NCBI RefSeq assembly: GCF_000243215.1
Contig: NZ_JH594596.1
Span: 1,199,483-1,243,106 of the forward strand
Reading direction: 5' to 3'
Length of the DNA stretch: 43,624 nucleotides
Source of the DNA: Odoribacter laneus YIT 12061
Lineage (GTDB): Bacteria > Bacteroidota > Bacteroidia > Bacteroidales > Marinifilaceae
Numbering within the stretch: position 1 is the first letter of the stretch; each line of letters starts with the position of its first letter. Below are positions 23,506 through 31,862 of this stretch, in pieces. The notes below the pieces were generated by a model that was not told where the DNA came from, ran no database searches, and worked only from the letters and a program-made list of their open reading frames with translations. The position numbers were made by a program, and so were the translations under genes.

Positions 23506-26500
23506 TTATTTAAACCCGATCTTTTTCTTTTCATTCATCAGGACCCGGATCAAATCTTCAGTAAACATGTTGACATCCGATTTCACTACTGAAATTTTAT
23601 TTCCCGTCTTATTTTTCAATTTCCCGTTTTTAGCCAAACGTTGCATACTGTTGCGGATAATTAATTCTGCAACAATTCTCATCAGGCGGGCACTGTTTTG
23701 CGAACGTTCCGGATTTGCTGTTAAGCGGGAGGTAAATTCCTGCATATGCTGTCGGGCAGAAGGATTCATCACCAAATGTTCATCTTCCAATTTCCGTTTC
23801 AGTATCCGCATTAATTCTTCTGTTGTATAATCTTCAAACACTAAAACATTAATCAGGTCCGTTACCTTTTCCACATCCCCCGGGGAATTTTGCAAGACAG
23901 ATTGCCGACTGGCATATATCACCATACAAGAACCCGGTCGTACTGCCAACTGATTCGCTAAAAGAGCTCTTATCCTTTCCTGTATCCCTGCTATCTCTGT
24001 CAGTTTTTCCGAATCTTCATCAAATAGTAATATCCCTCCATTCGCTTTTTTCAAAGCCTCTCCCAGTAACAATTGTGCCTCTTCTTCTGTGCACCCTAAC
24101 AATTTATCAGCCTTGAAATCAGAAACAACCTCTTTCTCGACCAATCCCATTGCTTTATACAAACGAGCAATTATCCGGGCCATCGCTCGTTTTCCCATTC
24201 CGGAATTCCCTGTAAAACACCATTGCAGAGACATTTTAGTACTCAATTTTATCCCCTGCTCACTATAATGACGGGCCAGGTCCACAAAATCATGAATCTG
24301 CTTTTTAATCTTTTCCTGTCCCACCATCTGATCCAAATCCTTCAAGGCCAAATCAATCCCTGCATCGTCGAACTTATCTTTCGCGAATTCCGGAATTTCC
24401 AAAGAACTGACAGGGACATCCACCGCCATCACTGTCGTCAGTTCCTTACGGGTTAACTCCCGTTCCCGACGAACCTGCATCAGCCGGTCCGACATTTTAT
24501 GAATAGTCGTATTTACCAATTTTTCCATCCATAAAGCATTTCCAAAATGTTTCTCCCGCACCTCGAAGGCCTGGTCTATCAATTTTTCAAAAGCTTCTTT
24601 CGCTTTAGGATGTAGTGTATATTTCTTCTCTTTCAATTTACGATCAATGATAGCGAGCAACTCCTCCCGTGTATAATCCCTAAAAGTAAAACGATAGGGA
24701 AAATAATCCTTTAATGCCGGATTTATCTGAAAAATCTTATCTACCTCTTCTGGATAATCAGCTAAAATAACAATAGTCCCCGCATGTATTTCAGGAGACA
24801 AAAACGATAAAATAGTTTCGAAATAAGCCGCTCCCGCAGCATTTTCCAAAAAAGAAGCAGCATTCTCCAAATAAAGTATTCCCCCTTCAGCCGCATTCAT
24901 CAAAGCTAAAACGACTTGCTCAGGAGGTATATTCCCATTCCCCCTTAGATTTTTGGCATGCTGGACTACAACTGTCGGACGACTCAAAATACCAGCAGAA
25001 TAATATATTTCTCCCAGCATTTTAGCGACCGTCAATTTACCGGTTCCGGGATTTCCGCTAAATACCATATGTAAAGGCGGCAACTCCTCTCCATATCCCT
25101 GTTTTCGTCTTTCCTGGAGAAAATACACATAATTCAAATGTTGTAAAATGCTTTTTTTCAAGGGGGAAGCTCCTACCATATCACTCAGTCTTTCAAAAGA
25201 ATCCAGAGGAGATCCCTCTCTTTCCGGGCTAATATCATCTTCCCGCACTAAAACCATTTCCGCTTTATCCAATTTCCGCTTTCCACCACTCATCAAACGC
25301 TTCGCCATATTCTGGATCATGCTCTCTATCCGCTCATCTATAAACGACTCCTCTGTAAAATCGGATCCTTCTGCCAATTGTCTTTTTAATCCTTTATAAA
25401 ATTTATCGGCTGCTGCCGGACTAAAACGATACTGACGTTTTTCTAATTTCTGTCGGGCAATCTCCATCCATTCTTCCGGAGAATATTCCTCAAAACAAAG
25501 TTGTCTCGGAAAACATTTTTCTATTTCAGGGAATTCTGCCCTCATTGCCGGAAAAACATCCTCCCTATCTGATAAAATAATAACTACCTCCGGCTTTTCA
25601 TGCTGAATAATATTTAATAACAACTGAAGGACAATACGTCCGCGATCCTGAGGGTTGGCTTCATCGTATAGATCCCCGGCCCGATCCACAAACAAAATTC
25701 CACCTTCACTTTCTTTCAGAGCTTTCCGTACCAATTGTTCTTCTACGGCATACCCTTCCTGCACAAAACTCTCCCGCTCGTAACGATTTACCTTTCCATG
25801 GGACAAAATTCCCAAAGAACAGAATAGCTCTCCTATAATCTCTGCTACCGTATTTTTACCCGCTGAAGGATGACCGGTGAATAACAGATGCAACAGAGGG
25901 AGATCGTCACAAAATCCGCTTTCCCGCCTGATCCGTATAAAATCCGCATATTCGCAAATACGGGTAATCTCTTCCTTCACTTTTCTCAAACCGGTCAAAC
26001 GATATAATCGGTCCAACACCTCCCCCTCCTTCCTCTTTTCCTCTCCGGAAAACGAACGGGCAGACACAGCCGTATCCCTGGATACCAACTCCCGATGATA
26101 AGTATAAGGGATCTCCTTATCACCCAGCTCAAATCTCAAACTTACGACAGACTTTCCGAAACAGAATACCTGTAGTGTATATTCACCTTTCTGCCAAAAA
26201 TGTTCCCTCTTTTCTCCCAAATTAACGGAAAAACACAAAAACAATTTTCCATCTTCCCCCTGAATAAATTGCTTCCCTTTTAGTACTCGCCTCGTTTTCA
26301 CCCAACCGTCCGAACCGACAAGCTGAATCACAAATTCGTAAACCCACTCCCGGCTCAATTGATTCTCTGCCAAAAAATAAAAACAGACGTCCTCTAAACA
26401 ACGAATATCCAATGACGAAAAAGAATGATTTCTCTGTCTGGCTTCCTCTTCCGTTTCCCGACAACATTTGTCGATACCGATTTGCAACGGCCGGAAATAA

Positions 26501-26937
26501 AAATCAAGTTCACCGTTCCCTTCCATAATAGAAACAGGTTCCGATTGTATACTCTGCTCCTTCCATTGGGCTACCACTCCGTATATACCTACCGGAAATT
26601 TCTCATAGCCCCCTTGTATTGCCTGAAACTCCACACTACACATAGGAGAGGTAGCCAATTTCCAATTACCAACTTGGGCACCTAAACCTAACGCTCCTTT
26701 TTCTTCTATCCGAAATAATGTAAACTTTATTTCCCCTTCACTTTCCGGCCTGCCGTTTCCCTCCCAGGCCCCTTCCAGATCCACATATAAAGTTGTAAGG
26801 CCTTCTTGTACAAAGACAGTACGGTAATCTTTCCTGCCGTATTCATCAACCTCCGCACGACTACTTATCTTCAACGACTTCAAAACAAAATCATTTTCGC
26901 CAGTCGTTTCTTTCCTCTTTACATCTTTGTCATTCAT
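23506..26937 (-). CDS. Giant protein with three CbbX-type AAA+ modules
   Basis: The 1143-residue protein has a beta-rich N-terminal region (about 1-290) with no signal peptide, followed by three AAA+ modules of the CbbX/SpoVK type. Walker A loops are GHPSAGKNT (355-363), GNPGTGKLT (628-636) and GNSGMGKRA (909-917). The Walker B positions read LFVDR (415-419), LYLEN (688-692) and LLFDED (970-975), so only module 3 keeps an acidic DE-like pair, while its Walker A lacks Ser/Thr after Lys. This suggests specialised or partly inactive subunits. Each module ends with a helical EEL/RKLE lid. CbbX relatives remodel protein complexes; the client here is unknown. No operon partner is visible. Confidence 0.8.
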   Translation of the reverse strand: MNDKDVKRKETTGENDFVLKSLKISSRAEVDEYGRKDYRTVFVQEGLTTLYVDLEGAWEGNGRPESEGEIKFTLFRIEEKGALGLGAQVGNWKLATSPMCSVEFQAIQGGYEKFPVGIYGVVAQWKEQSIQSEPVSIMEGNGELDFYFRPLQIGIDKCCRETEEEARQRNHSFSSLDIRCLEDVCFYFLAENQLSREWVYEFVIQLVGSDGWVKTRRVLKGKQFIQGEDGKLFLCFSVNLGEKREHFWQKGEYTLQVFCFGKSVVSLRFELGDKEIPYTYHRELVSRDTAVSARSFSGEEKRKEGEVLDRLYRLTGLRKVKEEITRICEYADFIRIRRESGFCDDLPLLHLLFTGHPSAGKNTVAEIIGELFCSLGILSHGKVNRYERESFVQEGYAVEEQLVRKALKESEGGILFVDRAGDLYDEANPQDRGRIVLQLLLNIIQHEKPEVVIILSDREDVFPAMRAEFPEIEKCFPRQLCFEEYSPEEWMEIARQKLEKRQYRFSPAAADKFYKGLKRQLAEGSDFTEESFIDERIESMIQNMAKRLMSGGKRKLDKAEMVLVREDDISPEREGSPLDSFERLSDMVGASPLKKSILQHLNYVYFLQERRKQGYGEELPPLHMVFSGNPGTGKLTVAKMLGEIYYSAGILSRPTVVVQHAKNLRGNGNIPPEQVVLALMNAAEGGILYLENAASFLENAAGAAYFETILSFLSPEIHAGTIVILADYPEEVDKIFQINPALKDYFPYRFTFRDYTREELLAIIDRKLKEKKYTLHPKAKEAFEKLIDQAFEVREKHFGNALWMEKLVNTTIHKMSDRLMQVRRERELTRKELTTVMAVDVPVSSLEIPEFAKDKFDDAGIDLALKDLDQMVGQEKIKKQIHDFVDLARHYSEQGIKLSTKMSLQWCFTGNSGMGKRAMARIIARLYKAMGLVEKEVVSDFKADKLLGCTEEEAQLLLGEALKKANGGILLFDEDSEKLTEIAGIQERIRALLANQLAVRPGSCMVIYASRQSVLQNSPGDVEKVTDLINVLVFEDYTTEELMRILKRKLEDEHLVMNPSARQHMQEFTSRLTANPERSQNSARLMRIVAELIIRNSMQRLAKNGKLKNKTGNKISVVKSDVNMFTEDLIRVLMNEKKKIGFK

Positions 26938-27244
26938 ACACCTTTATTTTTATCGGATCCTTTACTTATTTTCGTTGTCCCTAATACAGCAACCGGCGCT
27001 ATTTTCTCCACCACAAAATCTCAGTTATCCCCTCTAAAGCGTCTGGATAGAAATTTTCCTGTACTTAGAAAGCTTTCTGGCGAATTTAATGATATTTTTT
27101 TTCATTCTGTTCTTTCTTTCTAAAAACAAGCAAAATTGATTTCTTTTAAGAAATATCATATTTTCTGCTGAAAAATTTATCTTCAGAAAGGGACCTCACC
27201 CTCTCTGCAAAAAAGGAGCAAGAGTTTAATTTTAAGTACTGCCT
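26938..27244. other. Intergenic region upstream of the AAA+ gene
   Basis: These 307 bases contain the palindrome AGAAAGCTTTCT (27067-27078) and, on the minus strand, a 23-codon ATG frame at 27034-27105 with a very basic product. No TAnnTTTG promoter or typical terminator is clear. Confidence 0.5.
27034..27105 (-). CDS. Possible 23-residue cationic peptide ORF
   Basis: The minus-strand frame encodes MKKNIIKFARKLSKYRK followed by ISIQTL. Lys and Arg make up over a third of the residues, and a purine-rich AGAAAGAAAG run precedes the ATG. It lies upstream of the giant AAA+ gene in the same direction and could be a leader peptide or chance. There is no supporting homology. Confidence 0.15.
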   Translation of the reverse strand: MKKNIIKFARKLSKYRKISIQTL

Positions 27245-27781
27245 TCAAAGACAAGGCTTATAATATACTTCTTCCTTTATCACTTGAATATGTTCGGCCA
27301 GCTCTCTTCGATCCGGATAATCCCTATTACTCATCAACCATAAAGGATAGCTCTTTTCCGGATTGTCGTAAGCCGGCTGTCTGTATTGTTTTTCTACAAT
27401 CTCGTAGCCATTCCGGCGATAATAATTTATTCTTCGGGTGGTGATCTCATCAACGGCCGGCTCCACTTCCAGTAAATGTTCACCAGACAAATGTTCCCGA
27501 ATATAATCCAATACTTTCTGACCGATTTTCTGATTACGCATTTCCGGACATACAGCCAAATGTTCCAGATAATAAAAATCTGCCAGTTTCCAATAGACAA
27601 ACAAACCTGCCAGTTTTCCCCCTTCTTCTATTACATGAAAAAACATAGAAGACTGCCCGGCAATTAATCGCTTCAATTGATTCACCTCTCTCCTTTCTGA
27701 AGCAGGAAAAGCCTGCTGATATAAAACAATCACTTCCGGCAACTGCGGATCTTCCATTCGAGTTATTCTTCTGAGTTCCAT
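27245..27781 (-). CDS. GNAT-family N-acetyltransferase
   Basis: The 178-residue protein has the GNAT fold. LEHLAVCPEMRNQKIGQKVLDYIREH is the acetyl-CoA-binding motif A (RxxxxGxxLL-like), and NYYRRNGYEIVEKQYRQPAY matches the motif B region. It transfers acetyl from acetyl-CoA to an unknown amine. It stands alone, divergent from the tRNA gene. Confidence 0.88.
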   Translation of the reverse strand: MELRRITRMEDPQLPEVIVLYQQAFPASERREVNQLKRLIAGQSSMFFHVIEEGGKLAGLFVYWKLADFYYLEHLAVCPEMRNQKIGQKVLDYIREHLSGEHLLEVEPAVDEITTRRINYYRRNGYEIVEKQYRQPAYDNPEKSYPLWLMSNRDYPDRRELAEHIQVIKEEVYYKPCL

Positions 27782-27896
27782 TTTTATTTACATTCGTTGT
27801 AATATTCACAAAAATAGTACAAAATCCTCTATACCAAAAGGAGTTTCAACTTCTGCTTCCGGCAATTCGTATAATTATCAGATTTTCTTTCTATAA

Positions 27897-27928
27897 TTTG
27901 GATATTTAAAAAAAACATTCTATATTTG
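27897..27928 (+). promoter_or_regulatory. Promoter of the initiator tRNA gene
   Basis: TTTG (27897-27900), a 20-base spacer and TATATTTG (27921-27928) match the Bacteroidetes consensus exactly, 33 bases before the tRNA. Confidence 0.8.
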
Positions 27929-27961
27929 CACCGTCAAACAGAGAAAGTAGTTTGAATAGAT

Positions 27962-28033
<72 letters not shown>

Positions 28034-28037
28034 CTGT

Positions 28038-28068
28038 AAACGAATCGGTAAAACCGATTCGTTTTTTA
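28038..28068 (+). terminator. Terminator of the tRNA gene
   Basis: AAACGAATCGG, loop TAAAA and CCGATTCGTTT form a perfect stem followed by TTTT. It begins 5 bases after the tRNA. Confidence 0.9.
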
Positions 28069-28090
28069 TTTCTTCTCAAAAATATTCCGC

Positions 28091-29035
28091 CTAATTGTAA
28101 CGTTCCAGAAAAGCCCGGACTTTTTCCGTATAAGCTTTAGGGTTCTCTTTATAAGAGACAGCATGTGCAGCGCCCGGTACAATCCACAATTGTTTGGGTT
28201 CCGGTTTCGCCTTATATAAATCGTAAACCATTTCAGTAAGGACATAAGCATCCTGGTCTCCGTGTATAAACAACATCGGCAACTGACATTTCTCTACTTG
28301 TCGTATAGCGGAGGCTTCCTGAAAATTCCATCCGTATTTCCAATCGCAAAACCAGCTCGCCGTATAAAGCAAAGGAAAGGCCGGTAAGCCGAATTGTTCT
28401 TTCAATTCTTTAGAAAATTGTTCCCATACACTTGTATATCCACAGTCTTCAACAAAACACTTTACGCATGCGGGTAAAACTTCCCCCGACAACATCATGG
28501 TAGTAGCAGCCCCCATGGAAATTCCATGTACGACCATATGAGTATGCCCTCCGAATATCTGATCGGCCACATTTATCCACTCCATTACGTCCAAGCGATC
28601 TTTCCATCCCATTTGTATTGCCTTCCCTTCGCTTCGCCCATGATATTGCAAATCCGGTAATAAAACATTATATCCCAGCTCCCGCTCATACATATAACCG
28701 ATCATGAACATCCGGACAGCATTATCTGTATACCCGTGCACAACAACTGCCGTACGGGAGGTCGGAGCCCCCGCAGCGATATAATAAGCATGCAACCGCA
28801 TCCCTTCCCGGTTGACGATAAAGGTATCTCTCAGGGCAGAAATCCCCCTCAGACTGTCTACCCATTTTTCCAGGAAAGGATAATCAGCTACCATTTTTTG
28901 ATACGAACGGTCTTCATCGTTCTGCCCTTTATCCGGCGTCAAAGAATAACTCAGCATATAAAAACTACCCCCCGCAATTCCGATAAGGCACAAAATCAAT
29001 AGAATACCAAATCCCCTAAACAGCTTATTTTTCAT
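28091..29035 (-). CDS. Membrane-anchored alpha/beta hydrolase
   Basis: The 314-residue protein starts with an uncleaved-looking hydrophobic anchor (FGILLILCLIGIAGGSFYML) and carries an alpha/beta-hydrolase domain facing the periplasm. AVVVHGYTDNA gives the oxyanion loop, HGISMGAAT the nucleophile elbow (Ser), HGDQDAYV the acid and PGAAHAVS the His, so the triad is complete. It resembles the YqkD/FrsA-like serine hydrolases with unknown ester or peptide substrates. I start at MKNKLF; a GTG seven codons earlier is also in frame but sits on top of the AGGAGG run. Confidence 0.88.
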   Translation of the reverse strand: MKNKLFRGFGILLILCLIGIAGGSFYMLSYSLTPDKGQNDEDRSYQKMVADYPFLEKWVDSLRGISALRDTFIVNREGMRLHAYYIAAGAPTSRTAVVVHGYTDNAVRMFMIGYMYERELGYNVLLPDLQYHGRSEGKAIQMGWKDRLDVMEWINVADQIFGGHTHMVVHGISMGAATTMMLSGEVLPACVKCFVEDCGYTSVWEQFSKELKEQFGLPAFPLLYTASWFCDWKYGWNFQEASAIRQVEKCQLPMLFIHGDQDAYVLTEMVYDLYKAKPEPKQLWIVPGAAHAVSYKENPKAYTEKVRAFLERYN

Positions 29036-29071
29036 AGTATTTTTCGTATAATACACCTCCTTTTATCTCTA

Positions 29072-29079
29072 CAAAGATA
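29072..29079 (-). promoter_or_regulatory. Candidate -7 box for the alpha/beta hydrolase gene
   Basis: The minus strand reads TATCTTTG, a perfect TAnnTTTG, 36 bases before the start at 29035. A strong AGGAGG follows it, about 20 bases before the ATG, which is unusual for this genome. Confidence 0.4.
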
Positions 29080-29249
29080 AAATTTAACTACTTATTCCGA
29101 TGCATTCTACCGCCTAAATTCAATATAAACGAAACAGGAATCTGCATTCCAGGAAAAACCATACCCTTCTATTTTCACCGAAGCTAGGGATAAATTGACG
29201 CAGGGTTAAAAGGGGCTTTTACCCGAAATAGTTTTCTATTCACTCTATA

Positions 29250-29297
29250 AAATAAAAATGTTCCCTGTTCTCTTAAAATAGTAAGGGACAGGGAACA
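29250..29297 (-). terminator. Terminator of the HMA-domain gene
   Basis: TGTTCCCTGT (29259-29268) and ACAGGGAACA (29288-29297) form a 10-bp stem. On the minus strand it is followed by TTTTTATT. It is 34 bases after the stop at 29331. Confidence 0.85.
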
Positions 29298-29330
29298 CTT
29301 CCGGTTTAAACCTGTATTTAACCGATTCTT

Positions 29331-29801
29331 TTAACATTCATAAATTTCTGCTACATAACCGGCATCCGTAAATATGGACTCGATGACAGCTATATCTCCT
29401 TCTTCATCCATTACTACTGTCAGAATACGATCCGGATCTTCCAAATCCAATGACCATGCTTCAATTACGTCCAAGTCGTTCAATTGCGATTTTACTTTGT
29501 CTACGCAATCCGAGCATTTCATATTCGTCTTATATTTTACAGTCTTTGTTTTTGCTTTCCCCTCCTTTTTCCCTCCGGAATGTTTTCCTTCCTGTTTGCT
29601 CGTATGTGTCTCCTGCTTTCCGCCCGTTTTCATATCTCCTTGCTGTTTATCTTCATTCTCCATCTTCTCTTTCCGGCCTTCTCCCTGCTTTCTGTTTTCA
29701 CTTTCAGCAGTATGTTTATCCGTTGTAGACCTATTCGTGCTTCCTGTTTCCTTTGAAGTACTGTTACCGGTATTTTCCATGTTTTTGTTTTCCTTGTTCA
29801 T
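29331..29801 (-). CDS. HMA-type metal-binding protein with a disordered charged N-terminus
   Basis: Residues 1-80 of this 156-residue protein are almost entirely Asn, Lys, Glu, Thr, Ser, Gly and Gln, with repeats such as KQEGKHSGGKKEGKAK, and are surely disordered. Residues about 85-156 form a heavy-metal-associated domain with the metal loop MKCSDCV and a ferredoxin-like pattern ending AGYVAEIYEC. HMA domains bind Cu(I) or Zn(II) and pass it to ATPases. No transport ATPase is nearby, and there is no signal peptide. It stands alone with its own terminator. Confidence 0.8.
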   Translation of the reverse strand: MNKENKNMENTGNSTSKETGSTNRSTTDKHTAESENRKQGEGRKEKMENEDKQQGDMKTGGKQETHTSKQEGKHSGGKKEGKAKTKTVKYKTNMKCSDCVDKVKSQLNDLDVIEAWSLDLEDPDRILTVVMDEEGDIAVIESIFTDAGYVAEIYEC

Positions 29802-29978
29802 GATATTTTAATTTTAAGGTTATATATCATACGAACGAACTTTCTACAAAAATGTTACCTAATAAATTGAAAATTAATACAATATAATCCACCTTAACGG
29901 AATTTATTGCCCATGATACGACTCACAAAAGGATAAGCAATAAAGGGGGTACTTTCCCCTCTAACGAACAGGTTTGTG

Positions 29979-30060
29979 ATTCCGGGTAGAAGCACAATAA
30001 ACAAAAATTTTTCCTACCGCTGATCAGCAAAGCATTTGTTTATTTTCGACCCGAAATTCC
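29979..30060. repeat. Intergenic inverted repeat with central GCTGATCAGC palindrome
   Basis: The left arm ends in CAATAAACAAA (to 30005). Its imperfect complement begins TTTGTTTATTTTCGACCCG (about 30035-30060), and the arms share the CGGGT/ACCCG core. GCTGATCAGC (30019-30028) lies in the loop. A related sequence, CGCTGATCAATGC, is in the inverted repeat at 19942. A small AGGGGG/TCCCCT hairpin lies at 29943-29960. Confidence 0.5.
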
Positions 30061-30088
30061 AATCCGACAGAAAGTATTATTTAGAGCA

Positions 30089-30742
30089 TTATTTTTTTTC
30101 TCCGAATGCCAAATCCCCGGCATCCCCAATCCCCGGGTCAATATAAAATTTTTCAGTCAAAGCCTCATCTAAAGCTGCCGTCCAAACTGTCACGGGTTCC
30201 CCCGCCAATTCCTTTTCGACGTAGGCAACTCCCTGTTTACTGGCAATCACAGCAGCAATGTGAGTATGTTCCGGACAGCATCCCTGCGCCAACAATTCCC
30301 GATATGCAATAACCAGTGAAGAACCTGTAGCCAACATGGGATCAACCAATAAAAGTTGCTTCCCTCTTAAATCCGGTGTATAAATCGAATCAAAACGCAC
30401 TTCCACTTGGCCGTCAACACAACTAGTACGCCGGGCAGAAATAAAAGCATTTCCCGCATCATCAAAATAATTCAAAAACCCCTGATGAAAAGGCAAACCG
30501 GCACGCAGGACAGTGGCAATAACAACCGATTTAGCCGGAACCATTACTTCGGCCGGGTTTATCGGAGTTTGTACACAACACTTCGTATAAGTAAAAGTCT
30601 TGCTGATTTCATAAGCCATTATTTCCCCTACCCTTTCCATATTCCGCCGGAAACGCATCCGGTCCTTTTGTTTTTCACGATCCCGGATTTCGGCTAAAAA
30701 ACGATTACATATAGAATGCTGAGCACTGATAATATGGACCAT
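30089..30742 (-). CDS. upp: Uracil phosphoribosyltransferase
   Basis: The 217-residue salvage enzyme makes UMP from uracil and PRPP in the cytoplasm. LLLVDPMLATGSS is the PRPP-binding motif, YIDPGIGDAGD the uracil-binding C-terminal motif, and VLRAGLPFHQGF the conserved dimer and active-site loop. The length is slightly above the bacterial norm (about 208). It lies 50 bases after manC in the same direction, so it may share its transcript. Confidence 0.93.
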   Translation of the reverse strand: MVHIISAQHSICNRFLAEIRDREKQKDRMRFRRNMERVGEIMAYEISKTFTYTKCCVQTPINPAEVMVPAKSVVIATVLRAGLPFHQGFLNYFDDAGNAFISARRTSCVDGQVEVRFDSIYTPDLRGKQLLLVDPMLATGSSLVIAYRELLAQGCCPEHTHIAAVIASKQGVAYVEKELAGEPVTVWTAALDEALTEKFYIDPGIGDAGDLAFGEKK

Positions 30743-30792
30743 AACAACTCTCTGTTTATAAAATATTTTCTGAATATATTTTTTCCCCTTTA

Positions 30793-31857
30793 TTAAGACT
30801 GTTTATTTCCATAGGAAAATTCTTTAATACGCTGTTCTTCTTCTTTCCTACAGATTAAAATCACTCCATTTTGTTCCGCTACAATATACCCTTCCAATCC
30901 CTGTAACACAATCTGATGCTCTCCGGATAAATGCACTATACAATCCCGGCATTCTACCATTTTTACTCTCTGGCCGATAATCGCATTTCCTTCCTTATCT
31001 TTTCCCGAAAGTTCATACAAAGATCCCCAGGTTCCCAAATCCGACCATCCAAAATCTGCCGGGAAAACATAAATATTCTGCGCATGCTCCATAATGGCAT
31101 AATCTACAGAAATCTTCTCACAGTCCGGGAATTTCTGACCAATAATTTCCCGCTCTTTTTCCGTATAAAAATAATCTTCCAGCGAATCAAATAAGGCCGA
31201 CATTTTCGGCTGATAGGACCGAAAAGCTTTTTCTACAGTAGAAACACTCCACAAAAAAATACCGGAATTCCAGGTATATCCACCTTCCTGCAAATACTTC
31301 TCTGCTGTCATCCGGTCCGGCTTTTCCTTAAAACCTTCCACCTTCCTGATTTCTCCTTCTCCTAAGGCTTCCCGCTCCATCTTTATATAACCATACCCTG
31401 TTTCCGGACGGGTAGGTTTCATACCCAGCGTGAGAATCCGGTCTTCGGATCCGGTAAATTCCAATCCTTTTCGAATCACCCGGACAAACTCTTCTACGTC
31501 CGTTACGATATGATCGGAAGCAGAAACAACTAAATTTGCTTCTGGATATCTCTTCTTTATTTTCCAACTCACATAAGCAATACAGGGAGCCGTATTACGC
31601 ATGCAAGGCTCCAATAAAATGTGATCATCTGAAACTTCCGGCAATTGTTCTTTTACAATATCCCTGTATTTTTCCGCAGTGACTACCCACACATTTTCAG
31701 GGGGACAAATCCCGGTAAACCGATCAGCCGTCAACTGTAATAAAGTTCGGCCTGTACCCAGAACATCTATAAACTGCTTGGGTTTCTCCGGGGTGCTCAT
31801 TGGCCAAAACCGGCTTCCTACACCCCCAGCCATTATCACCAAATGATTGTTACTCAT
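30793..31857 (-). CDS. manC: Mannose-1-phosphate guanylyltransferase
   Basis: The 354-residue nucleotidyltransferase makes GDP-mannose from mannose-1-phosphate and GTP. VIMAGGVGSRFWPMSTPEKPKQF is the signature loop with the pyrophosphorylase Arg and Lys. RPETGYGYIK, EGFKEKPD, WNSGIFLW and FGWSDLGTWGSL are further family motifs. The isomerase domain found in longer bifunctional proteins is absent. It follows the receiver-kinase gene by 5 bases and faces the polysaccharide operon, so it probably supplies GDP-mannose or GDP-fucose precursor for that polymer. Confidence 0.93.
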   Translation of the reverse strand: MSNNHLVIMAGGVGSRFWPMSTPEKPKQFIDVLGTGRTLLQLTADRFTGICPPENVWVVTAEKYRDIVKEQLPEVSDDHILLEPCMRNTAPCIAYVSWKIKKRYPEANLVVSASDHIVTDVEEFVRVIRKGLEFTGSEDRILTLGMKPTRPETGYGYIKMEREALGEGEIRKVEGFKEKPDRMTAEKYLQEGGYTWNSGIFLWSVSTVEKAFRSYQPKMSALFDSLEDYFYTEKEREIIGQKFPDCEKISVDYAIMEHAQNIYVFPADFGWSDLGTWGSLYELSGKDKEGNAIIGQRVKMVECRDCIVHLSGEHQIVLQGLEGYIVAEQNGVILICRKEEEQRIKEFSYGNKQS

Positions 31858-31862
31858 ATTAT

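Noticed and set aside
23506-26937. Triple AAA+ gene as an EccA/type VII secretion component
   Set aside because: The module type is similar, but no WXG100, EccC or other secretion genes are nearby and EccA has one module.
26806-27123. 105-codon plus-strand frame across the AAA+ gene start
   Set aside because: It overlaps the AAA+ coding region and has no signal or domain.
29374-29811. Plus-strand frames of 90-145 codons over the HMA gene
   Set aside because: They are antisense readings of Lys/Glu-rich codons giving Phe/Ser/Cys-rich text.
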